DNA of 64,000 nt from positions 288,327,205 through 288,391,204 of the forward strand of contig NC_064616.1 of NCBI RefSeq assembly GCF_023898315.1. Reading direction: 5' to 3'. The DNA is from Schistocerca nitens (Eukaryota > Arthropoda > Insecta > Orthoptera > Acrididae). The translations under genes and the position numbers were made by a program. The notes beneath the pieces are model-generated. The model saw only the letters and a program-made list of their open reading frames with translations. It had not been told where the DNA came from and made no database searches. This document shows, one piece after another, positions 41,640-50,866 of this stretch (position 1 is its first letter; every line of letters starts with the position of its first letter).

Positions 41640-41880
41640 CATTGAATGAAAAGTAAGTCGGGGTGAGCTCTCCCGTTACCAATCACGGCATCTCCGCTAT
41701 TGGTCAAAGGATTAGGTGCGTTATGCCTGTCTGAGTAGCATAAACAGGAGGCTTCGATCACACCCTCAGCAGTGTGTTCGCCGCACCTAAAGATGTTGGT
41801 CAGCTGCGCCGATAAAATGTTGCGGAAATTTCACAACGACATCCGACGTTTCGCCCGCGAACCATATATCAACTAATCAG

Positions 41881-43570
41881 TAGGGAAAGCTTCGAGCAAT
41901 ACAGTGTGCAATTTTTTAAACATGGCGTGCAATCCAAGGAAGATGAATACACAACAGACATTAAAACGTTTGCTATGACTGCGTACTTTTACTCCCCGAA
42001 GACATATGAACATTTACACACACTAATGCTTCTGCCACATTAATCACTGAGTTCTCGTTGGGCATCGACTGTGAACTGCGAACCGCGTTTCATAGGTAAA
42101 GTGTTTCGGTAGCAGCGGTGATGAAAAAATAATCTGGTTTCAATATCCTTGTTCATGCTTAATGGCTCAGAGCACTATGGGACTCAACTGCTGAGGTCAT
42201 TAGTCCCCTAGAACTTAGAACTAGTTAAACCTAACTAACCTAAGGACATCACAAACATCCATGCCCGAGGCAGGATTCGAACCTGCGACCGTAGCGGCCT
42301 TGCGGTTCCAGACTGCAGCGCCTTTAACCGCACGGCCACTTCGACCGGCTGCTTAATGTTTACGGTATTCATTGTTTTATGAATGTGAGAAAGGCAGATA
42401 GATGTATATGGAGCAACATTACTGTGGATGTCTGTTTACATTCTTAAAAAAACACTTCGAACTTTATGATTTTTTTAAATACTTTATTGATACAACACAA
42501 GATATTAATACAAGTGAAAACAAGTATTATGGTACATGTGATCCATGAACAACAACATTATGTTATACACACTAACCCACCACCTTATTTCATTAGTGGG
42601 TCCTTTTATTATACATAACAAAGCAGCTTATACTAGTTGGTTAATGGCACTTGCTATGGACAGGGTTAATCTAACTACTTGACTACACTCGGTTGTTCTA
42701 AGACTATCTACCCTGCAGCGTTGTGATTTTATTGGAACTCCACTTTGGTACATGTACAATTGTTACAGTGAAAGATGAGAATACAATTTTCATGACCATA
42801 TTGGAAGTGATTCTGGCTACTTAACACGTCCGACAATAAAAGCCTTGAATTTAGTAGAACAATCTGTATTCAGCTGCTTATAAAAATGTTTAAGTTTAAA
42901 TAAACCCTAATACGTTTTTTTCTGATATAAAATACAAGTTCACCAACAAAAAGTGTGTTAGATAGGCAAATAAGATCACTCCTTACCTATGAGGAAAATA
43001 TCGTTTCGTTTGTGGGCGCTTTATATTTACGACATTAAGTTAGACTTCAGTGCCCATGTGCATAAAACCAAATTGTTAGTTCCTTGCTTTAATGTTAATA
43101 TGGTTATTTTACTACTGTCGAGAAAGTAGATACTTTCGAATGAAAGCGTTCGAACTGAAATGTCACTTCCAGTTTCATGCGTAGCTGCGACGTGGTGGCG
43201 CTACAGTCGACGGCACGCTCTGTCGGCCGCAGGCCGACGTCCATCGTATAAACATCACTGGACTTCGGACGGCAGCTGGCAAAGAGTGCCGGCACAACAT
43301 CTTCAAACTTGTTATCTTGCTTATGTACAACATGGCGGCCACGAAGTGGTACTTGAACGCCAAAGACAATACTTTCTGATTCTGCGACCCATGAGTGGAT
43401 TACAATTGATGTTCTAGATTTCTGGAAAAGAACATAATGAACATTAAAAAACAGGTGCAAAAAATGGTGACACATACTTAATATGATTTCAAAGTACTCG
43501 TGTGAATCAGATACTGGCCGACTGATCAATTTAGTCTGTCTCTTGTCACTTATGCTTTGCTCACACATTT
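41881..43570. other. Unassigned sequence, unit B, with SINE-b
   Basis: Counterpart of 34291-35783 except for the SINE-b at 42164-42349. Confidence 0.45.
42164..42349 (-). mobile_element. SINE-b present only in unit B
   Basis: Target duplication TGCTTAAT at 42156-42163 and 42350-42357. Unit A shows the empty site CATGCTTAATGTTTACGG at about 34565-34582. The insertion therefore postdates the tandem duplication (or is polymorphic). Confidence 0.95.
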
Positions 43571-43583
43571 GAAAATGGTTCAA
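43104..43583 (-). other. 159-codon open frame, unrecognised
   Basis: The frame starts within the neighbouring SINE (MNHFQM) and runs through ILSMCHHFLHLFFNVHYVLF, GVQVPLRGRHVVHKQDNKFE and FASCRPKSSDVYTMDVGLRP. In unit A it is shortened by a small change near 35530. No domain known to me; the SINE-derived start argues against a real gene. It may be a fragment of an older repeat. Confidence 0.25.
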
Positions 43584-43790
43584 ATGGCTCTAAGCACTAT
43601 GGGACTTAACACCTGAGGTCATCAGTCCCCTAGACTTAGAACTACTTAAACCTAACTAACCTAAGGACATCACACAACACCCAGTCATCACGGGGAAGAG
43701 AAAATCCCTGACCCCGCCGGGAATCGAACCCGGGAACCCGGGCGCGGGAAGCGAGAACGCTACCGCACGACCACGAGCTGCGGACACAAC
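43571..43790 (-). mobile_element. Hybrid-head SINE, unit B
   Basis: Counterpart of 35784-35996, with the B box GGTTCGATTCCCGGCGGGG and a head that differs from unit A at a few bases (TGCGGTAGCG against TGTGGTAGCG). Confidence 0.85.
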
Positions 43791-44328
43791 ATGAATAGTG
43801 AGTTAACATTTATTGTTTCAGATTTACAACCCTTTGTCCTCTCGTCGGCTTCGGCTGACGTCTCGTGCCACTGTCACTGAGGAATTCTGGTGACTCCTGT
43901 TCTCAGCTTGGCTGGCAGGTCTGCTCTTCCAGGACTACAGTTGAAATCTTGCGGGTTGACTTCTCGCAGGCGAAGCAGTAACGTGAGATAGGCCCTATAC
44001 TTCGCTACAGTGTCCTCGATCCCCCCTCGAGAAGATAGCGGTGAACCATCAGGATGTACTGCGCTGTCAGAAGTCCTGTGGTTGCCTGATCCTCGCCCAA
44101 CTGGACAGACTGCTCTAGCACCCGGAAGTGCCTACAGTGATGAACGGGGACAGAGGCACCAGACTGCCCTCTTACCCAGCAGTGACGATGATGATCCTGC
44201 GATAAGGACCGTGATATGTATTGATGTTGCAAGACCCTCAGTATCCCAATCAGCGAAGTGGTAGGCAGCTAATGCGAAGTCCCACGAAAGATAGATGATG
44301 GTTACTTGGATGTTGTCATCTCGGAAAT
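43791..44328. other. Unassigned sequence, unit B
   Basis: Counterpart of 35997-36543; nothing recognised. Confidence 0.35.
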
Positions 44329-44751
44329 TCAAATGGTTCAAATGGCTCTGAGCACTATGGGACTTAACATCTGTGGTCATCAGTCCCCTAGAAGTTAGAA
44401 CTACTTAAACCTAACTAACCTAAGGACATCACACACATCCATGCCCGAGGCAGGAGCCGGTCGGTGTGGCCTTGTGGCCGTGCGGTTCTAGGCGCTTCCG
44501 TCTGGAACTGCGTGACCGCTACGGTCGCAGGTTCCAATCCTGCCTCAGGCATGGATGTGTGTGATGTCCTTAGGTTCGTTAGGTTTAAGTAGTTCTACGT
44601 TCTAGGCGACTGATGACCACAAATGTTAAGTCCCATAGTGCTCAGAGCCATTTGAACCATTTTGAACCGAGGCAGGATTCGAACCTGCGACCGCTACAGT
44701 CACGCGGTTCCAGACTGAAGCGCCTATAACCGCATGTCCACACAGGCCGGC
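44329..44751 (-). mobile_element. SINE-a with an opposite SINE-a inside, unit B
   Basis: Outer duplication CATCTCGGAAAT at 44317-44328 and 44752-44763. Inner SINE 44456-44666 (plus) with duplication CCGAGGCAGGA at 44445-44455 and 44667-44677. The inner SINE is full length and carries a small repeat in its head (GTGGCCTTGTGGCCG). Confidence 0.92.
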
Positions 44752-45596
44752 CATCTCGGAAATGGCAAGCAGCATGTTAACAAGAAGTGCTGGAACTTCT
44801 AATACATGGATGTCATTACACTGTAGTAATAATTTAATTGATTGCTTCAGTATGAACGCCATCGATCCTAATAACCAATTGAATACAGAGCAGAAGAACT
44901 GCAGTATTTATGGAGTCAAGTGGGAGGCAATGACACAAAGCTCTGTTAGTTATGACCAAATGTAGCCCGTTTCCTTAATAGTGGTCAGTAGTCTGTGTTC
45001 TGCTGGGTGTGCTTAACAATTTGTTACAGTCTATTAAGTGCTCTCTCAAAACTCAGGTAAGTGTTATTGCATCTGAGGTAGGGCTTGTTGCTGTACATAA
45101 GAAGAGCTAATCAATATTTCTCCCCCCCCCCCTCTCTCTCTCTCTCTCTCACTCTCTCTCTCTCTCTCTCTCTCTCTTAGTGGATGTTATGCTAAATGCG
45201 TAAGTTATGCCTGGCGACTGGGGCCGTTGTAGCAACGTGTGCTTAGATCAGTGAGCAGATTACGGTACTCATTGTTTCTTTCTGCTGCATAGTTATGTCA
45301 CCACCTCTGCCTCATGTCGCCTATGACTGTGCTAGAGAAAATTTAAGGAAAATTTCAACCTCTTCCGCGTTTCTACTCTGTAGCAGAACACAATTAACCA
45401 AATGCTCATGAGGTATGAACTGATAAAATTTACGAGGCTACCTGCTTCCCAGTCATAAGCGAAGTACATTTTTATTTACATTATACCTGATGTGATGCAT
45501 AGCATACAATAGTGTGTGTTTCTACTCAGTGTCGTATAGATAGTAGAGCAAATGTGACAGCGTATTTCTCTCAGTAACATATTAATTATAAAAAAA
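44752..45596. other. Unassigned sequence with (CT)n microsatellite, unit B
   Basis: C-run and CT microsatellite at about 45122-45178, of different length from unit A. Nothing else recognised. Confidence 0.45.
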
Positions 45597-45795
45597 AAAA
45601 TTCAAATGGCTCTAAGCACTATGGGACTTAACATCTGAGGTCATCAGTCCCCTAGAAGTTAGAACTACTTAAACCTAACTAACCCAAGGACATCACACAC
45701 ATCCATGCCCGAGGAAGGATTCGAACCTGCGACCGTAGCGGTAGCGCGGATCCAGACTGAAGCGCCTAGAACCGCTCGGCCACAGCGGCCGGCTT
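45597..45795 (-). mobile_element. SINE-a, unit B
   Basis: Counterpart of 37737-37934. Confidence 0.88.
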
Positions 45796-46116
45796 AATTA
45801 TCGACTTTTAAGAAAGATTGCATGCGTGTCTCGGCACAACATGTGGTCTATGTTGACAAAAGATATACAAGGACAAGGTGACCGCCGTAGCCAGCGACTC
45901 AGATAAGGGGACTCCCATAAGCGACGGCGCCACGTACGCGAAGTAAGCAGCGAGCGCACCGCAAAGGGCTGAAACACGCCTTCCTCCGCTGCGTCACGCC
46001 ACGTGGCGTGATGCCGTGGTCGCCGGAGAGAGAAACAGCTTTCCGCACATCGACAACAATCCTGTGTACTAAACGTACATGCTTGAAACACACACGCCGA
46101 CTGCCCTCCGGTTTGT
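45796..46116. other. GC-richer unassigned segment with E-box palindrome, unit B
   Basis: Counterpart of 37935-38261; the 18-bp palindrome is at 45994-46011. Confidence 0.5.
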
Positions 46117-46407
46117 CTACATCTCCATCTAAATCTACATGGCTACTCTGAAAATACACTTAACTGCCTGGCAGAGGGTTTACCGAGCCACATTCGCATT
46201 AGTTCTATATTATTCCAATCTCGAGCAGGGAGCGAAAAAAACGAACACTTATATCTTTCCGTGAGGGCTCTGATTTCCCTTATTTTAAAATTGCTACACC
46301 AAGAAGAAATGCAGATGACAAACGGGTATTCATTGGACAAATATATTATACTAGAACTGACATGTATTTACATTTTCACCCAATTTGGGTGCATAGATCC
46401 TGAGAAA

Positions 46408-47451
46408 TCAGTACCCAGAACAACGACCTCTAACCGTAATAACGGCCTTGATACGCCTGGGCATTGAGTCAAACAGACTTTGGATGGCGTGTACAGGTAC
46501 AGCTGTCCATGCAGTTTCAACACGATACCACAGTTCATCAAGATTAGTGACTGGCGTGTTGTGACCAGCCAGCTGCTCGGCCACCATTGACCAAACGTTT
46601 TCAATTGGTGAGAGATCTGGAGAATGTTCTGGACAGGCCAGCAGTCGAACATTTTCTGTGTCCAGAAAGGCCCGTACAGGACCGAAAACATGCGGTCGTG
46701 CATTTTCCTGCTGAAAATTAGGGTTTCGCAGGGATTGAATGAAGGGTAGAGCCACGGGTTGTAACACGTCTGAAATGTAACGTCCACTGTTCGAAGTGCC
46801 GTTAATGCAAACAAGAGGTGACCGAAACGTGTAACCAATGGCACCCCATACCATAACGCCGGGTGATACGCCAGTATGGCGATGACGAATACACGATTCC
46901 AATGTGCGTTCACCGCGATGTCGCCAAACACGGATGCGACCATCATGATGTTGTAAGCAGAACCTGGATTCATCCGAAAAAATGACGTTTTGCCATTCGT
47001 GCACCCAGGTTCGTCGTTGAGTACACCATCGCAGGCGCTCCTGTCTGTGATGCAGTGTCAAGGGTAACCACAGCCATGGTTTCTGAGCTGATAGTCCATG
47101 CTGGTGCAAACGTCGTCCAACTGTTCGTGCAGATGGTTGTTGTCTGGCAAACGTCCCCATCTGTTGACTCAGGGATCGAGACGTGGCTGCACGATCCGTT
47201 ACAGCCATGCGGATAAGACGCCTGTCATCTCGACTGCTAGTGATACGAGGCCGTTGGGATCCAGCACGGCGTTCCGTATTACCCTCCTGAACCCACCGAT
47301 TGCACATTCTGCTAACAGTCATTGGATCTCGACCAACGAGAGCAGCAATGTCGCGATACGATAAACCGCAATCGCGATAGGCTACAATCGGTCTTTTATC
47401 AAAGTTGGAAACGTGATGGTACGCATTTCTCCTCCTTATACGAGGCATCAC
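46408..47451 (-). CDS. Tc1-4 transposase, 347 codons, uninterrupted but catalytic D changed
   Basis: This full-length frame is the longest in the window. Residues 10-60 hold the first helix-turn-helix (YRDCGLSYRDIAALVGRDPM), residues 75-125 the second DNA-binding segment (SQQMGTFARQQPSARTVGRR). The catalytic core has D160 in VIFSDESRF, then FQQENARPH where the expected aspartate is E249, and E284 in SPIENVW. The spacing of 34 residues between 249 and 284 is that of the DD34E class. Length fits Tc1 transposases (about 340). D-to-E at the second position normally abolishes or strongly reduces catalysis, so the protein is probably inactive. Copy 3 still has D there, so the change is specific to this copy. 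Confidence 0.85.
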   Translation of the reverse strand: MMPRIRRRNAYHHVSNFDKRPIVAYRDCGLSYRDIAALVGRDPMTVSRMCNRWVQEGNTERRAGSQRPRITSSRDDRRLIRMAVTDRAATSRSLSQQMGTFARQQPSARTVGRRLHQHGLSAQKPWLWLPLTLHHRQERLRWCTQRRTWVHEWQNVIFSDESRFCLQHHDGRIRVWRHRGERTLESCIRHRHTGVSPGVMVWGAIGYTFRSPLVCINGTSNSGRYISDVLQPVALPFIQSLRNPNFQQENARPHVFGPVRAFLDTENVRLLACPEHSPDLSPIENVWSMVAEQLAGHNTPVTNLDELWYRVETAWTAVPVHAIQSLFDSMPRRIKAVITVRGRCSGY

Positions 47452-47544
47452 AATAACGTTTCACCAGGCAACGCCGGTCAACTGCTATTTGTGTATGAGA
47501 AATCGGTTGGAAACTTTCATCATGTCAGCACGTTGTAGGTGTCA

Positions 47545-47734
47545 AAATGGCTCTGAGCACTATGGGACTCAACTGCTGAGGTCATTAGTCCCCTAGAACT
47601 TAGAACTAGTTAAACCTAACTAACCTAAGGACAACACAAACATCCATGCCAGAGGCAGGATTCAAACCTGCGACCGTAGCGGTCTTGCGGTTCCAGACTG
47701 CAGCGCCTTTAACCGCACGGCCACTTCGGCCGGC
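47545..47734 (-). mobile_element. SINE-b in the leader of Tc1-4 copy 4
   Basis: Target duplication TGTAGGTGTCA at 47534-47544 and 47735-47745. Copies 2 and 3 have the empty site (TTGTAGGTGTCGCCACC). Confidence 0.94.
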
Positions 47735-47949
47735 TGTAGGTGTCACCACCGGCTCCAACCTTGTGTGAATGCTCTGAAAAGCTAATCATTTGCATATCAC
47801 AGCATCTTCTTCCTGTCGGTTAAATTTCGCGTCTGCAGCACGTCATCTTCGTGGTGTAGCAATTTTAATGGCCAGTAGTGTATTATGATCGTTTCTCCCG
47901 AGGTAGGTCGATGCCAGCAAAAAATTTTCATATTCGGTGGAGAAAGTTG

Positions 47950-49540
47950 GTGAGTCCAATTTCGCTAGAAGCTCCCGCCGCAACGAGAAACGCATTTGTT
48001 TTAATGATGTCCGTGACACTCCCTCCCATTTCTCGTTAATACAAAATGTGCTGCTCTTCTCTGAACTTGCTCGATGTACTCAGTTAATACCATGTGGTAA
48101 GGATCCCACACCACGCAGCATAAGAAGGCGAACAAGCGTAGTGTAGGCAGTTTCTTTAGCAGATCTGTTGCATCTTCTAAGTGTTCTGCCAATAACATGC
48201 AGTCTTTGGTTCACCTTCCCCACAAAATTATCTGTGTGTTCTTTACAATCTAAGTTGTTCGTAGTTGTAATTAATAGAAATTTCGTTGAATTTGCGGCCT
48301 TTAGGTTTGATTCATTTGTCGTTTAACCGAAGTTTAACGGATTCCGTTTAGAACTAATGTGGATGACCTCACACTTTTTATTATTTAGGGTCAGTTGTCA
48401 ATGTTCGCACTGAGCAGATATCTTTTCTAAATCGTTTTGCAATTTATTTATTTTTTTTGATCTTCTGATGACTTTACTAGACGATAAACGACAGCATCAT
48501 TTGCAAACAATCTCAGATGGCTGCTCGGACTGTCTCCTAAATCGTTTACAGTAGATAAGGAACAGCAGATGGGTTACAACATTAACCCTGCGGCACGCCA
48601 GACATCACGTCTGTTTTACTCGATGACTTTCCGTCAGTACTAAGAACTGTGACTTCTCTGACAGGAAATCACGAATCTAGTTGCATAACTGAGACGATAT
48701 TGCATTAGCACGCAATTTGATTACAAGCCGCGGTGTCCAGAAACTTATGGAAATCCAGAAATACAGAACCTTGTCGATAGCACTCAACGCTTCCTGTGAG
48801 TAAAGAGTTATGAGTGTCTCAGAAGGACGTTGCTTTCTAAATCCGTGTTGACTGTGTGTCAATAGAACGTTCAAAAAATGTTCAAATGTATATGAAATCT
48901 TATGGGACTTAACTGCTAAGGTCATCAGTCCTTAAGTCTACACACCACTTAAATTATCCTAAGAACAAACACAAACACCCATGCCCGAGAGAGGACTCGA
49001 ACCTCCGCCGGGACCAGCCGCACAGTCCATGACTGCAGCACCCTAGACCGCTTGGCTATAGTACGTTCGCTTCGCGGTATTTCATAATGTTCGAACACAA
49101 TACATGTTCCAAAATCCTGCTGTATATCGACGTTATCGACATGAGCCTGTAATTAAGTGGATTACTCCAATTGCCTTTCTTGAAGATTGGTGCGACCAGT
49201 GCATCTTTCCAGTCTTTGGGTACCGGTATTTCGTCTAGCGAACGGTTGTACATTATTGTTAAGCTTGGAGCTACTGCAACAGCATACTCTGAAAAGAACC
49301 GAACTGGTGTACAGTCTTGACCTGTAGACATGCTTTTATTAACTGATTTTAGTTGCTTCACTACTCCGAGGATAGCAACTTCTAAGTTACTCATATTGAC
49401 AGCTGTTCTTGATTCGAATTCTAGAATATTTTCTTCGTCTTCTTTGGAGAAGGAATTTTGGAAGATTGTGTTTAGTACCCCTGCTTTAGCAGCAATGTCA
49501 TCGATAGTATTTCCACTGCTATCGCGCAGAGAAGACATTG
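47950..49540 (-). pseudogene. LINE1 reverse transcriptase, decayed
   Basis: 49538-49056 reads SVNKSMSTGQDCTPVRFFSE, VPKDWKDALVAPIFKKGNWS, NPLNYRLMSITSIYSRILEH and VLCSNIMKY. After the SINE2, 48925-48677 gives LTHSQHGFRKQRPSETLITL and the FDT-region. The palm around 48480-48500 reads with DAVVYRL-type sequence but frame breaks prevent a clean FADD. The C-terminus at 48198-48001 gives CCVVWDPYHMVLTEYIEQVQ and RRAAHFVLTRN. Motif order is intact; the coding potential is not. Confidence 0.8.
48868..49065 (-). mobile_element. SINE2 in LINE1
   Basis: Minus-strand SINE2 with head AGCGGTCTAGGGTGCTGCAG, B box GGTTCGAGTCC and tail with AAGGACTGATGACCTTAGCAG. Short target duplication ACGTTC on both sides. 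Confidence 0.85.
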
Positions 49541-50179
49541 ACTGTATCTTGCCGCTAGCATACTATATATATATGACCAGAGTCTGTTTGGATTTTCTGC
49601 CAGGATTTTCGTTTCGTTTCGTTGTGGAAACTATTACAAGCGTCTCGCTTTGAAGTCAGGGCTAAATTTCGAGCTTCTGTAAAAGATCACCAATATTGGA
49701 ATTTTGAATTTGTTTAAATTCAGCATACTTTTTTCGTTGGTTCTGCAACAGTTTGCTGACCTGTTTTGTGTACCATGGTGGATCAGCTCAGTCATTTGTT
49801 AATTTATTTGGTATCAATCTCTTAAGTGCTGTCGATATTATGCCACTGAATTCAAGCCGCATCTGGTCCACACTTACGTTGTTAATTTGGAAACAGTGGA
49901 GATTGTCTCTCAGGAAGACATCAAGCGAATTTCTATCTGCTTTTTTAATAGATATATTTTTCTTTTATTTTTCGCGGATTTAGGGGTTGCGACACTCAGT
50001 ATCGCTACAACCACTAATCCCTTTGATGCTCATCATTAGCTCAGGATTACTTGTTTCTTAGAGTTCAAATACGTTTATACAATCGTTTACTATTCGAGTG
50101 GGCTCATGAACTAATTGCTCGAAGTAAATTTCAGATAATGCGGTTAGCACAATTTCGGGTAACGTTTATGCGTACCTCC

Positions 50180-50660
50180 TGATTTAAACATATACTTCCG
50201 CCAACTAACGAGGATAAATTTAAGTCACCACCAACTGTTTGAGTCTGGTAAGTGTTTGAAATTACACTCAAGTTTTCTTTGGACCTTTCAGCAATTGTAT
50301 CACCTGAATTGGGAGGTCGGGAAAAGGATCCAATTATTATTTTATTCCAGTTGACCAGAACGACCTCTACTCATATTAACTCACAGGAACTATCTACGTT
50401 AGTGTTGATCCGAGATGAACTACTTCTAACAGCAACAAATACGCTACCGCCAACTGTATTTAGCCTATTCTTTCTGAACACCGTTAATTCTTTCGCAAAA
50501 ATTTCGGCTAAAGTTATCTTCGGCTCTAGCTACCTTTCAATGCCTATAACGATCTGAACATCAATGGTTTCTATTAGCGCTTGGAACTCTGGTACTTTCT
50601 CAACATATCTACGACAATTTGCACCTGTTACACCGATGGTTCCTAGATGTACGTTCTTCC
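50180..50660 (-). pseudogene. LINE1 apurinic-like endonuclease domain
   Basis: Minus-strand reading gives EKVPEFQALIETIDVQIVIG, IESWL, then NRLNTVGGSVFVAVRSS and, near 50200, VGGDLNLSSLVGG. These fit the endonuclease-exonuclease-phosphatase fold of LINE ORF2 (the E-S/T-W-L strand, the G-G-[VG]-x-[VI] strand and the G-D-[FL]-N catalytic loop). Stops interrupt it. This is the only LINE endonuclease seen in the window and shows that LINE1 belongs to an EEP-bearing, non-RNase H clade. Confidence 0.7.
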
Positions 50661-50866
50661 CGTGTTAGACCTGCACCCTTTGAGACTGAAGGCCTTTTTG
50701 TGTTTCCCCGAGATCCTCTGACCTAAATAACATCCCGTTCCACGCCACACAGCCCCTGGTGTCCATGTAGCCGTCTCCTACGTGTAACAGGCTCCTGACC
50801 TCCTGACTATTCTGTGAGCTTGGACTAAATTGAGGTGACAAAAGTCATGGGGTAGAGATATGCATA

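Larger units (their letters stand above)
40400..41880 (-). mobile_element. Penelope-like element relic, unit B
   Basis: Same blocks as in unit A. The nuclease-side frames are 40731-40522 (HRRRTRLAQPETSAEAEHCF, GHSMDNNY) and 40518-40243 (EIRSSTKLLNRDTVCQLSAA), and the thumb frame is 41260-40913, identical in protein to unit A. Unit B retains about 30 bp near 40410 that unit A has lost. Confidence 0.75.
39439..47298. repeat. Tandem segmental duplication, unit B (about 7.9 kb)
   Basis: Direct repeat of unit A, starting in the hybrid Tc1-4 and ending in Tc1-4 copy 4. It is longer mainly because of a SINE-b (42164-42349) and the fuller inner SINE at 44456-44666. Confidence 0.93.
46283..47882 (-). 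mobile_element. Tc1-4 copy 4: Tc1-like transposon with near-complete transposase
   Basis: 5' terminus GCCAGTAGTGTA at 47882. At the 3' end the outermost bases of the inverted repeat are missing (it begins AAATTGCTACACC after LINE1 sequence CCTTATTTT). Inserted in LINE1 copy 3, whose sequence resumes on both sides. Carries a SINE-b in its leader. Confidence 0.9.
46117..50830 (-). mobile_element. LINE1 copy 3: nearly full-length CR1-like LINE, interrupted by Tc1-4 and SINE2
   Basis: LINE pieces 46117-46282, 47883-48867 and 49066-50830 join on the minus strand into endonuclease (50660-50180), reverse transcriptase (49540-47950) and 3' end with the GATTTAGATGGAGATGTAG tail at 46117. Upstream of the endonuclease, 50830-50660 reads as a further short open stretch (GDGYMDTRGCVAWNGMLF) that may be the linker or start of ORF2. 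Many stops and shifts are present. The right limit is set by the Tc1-6 terminus. Confidence 0.8.

Noticed and set aside
43104-43583. 159-codon host gene
   Set aside because: The frame starts in a SINE, is not conserved in the sister unit, has no domain, and no splice or promoter context supports it.
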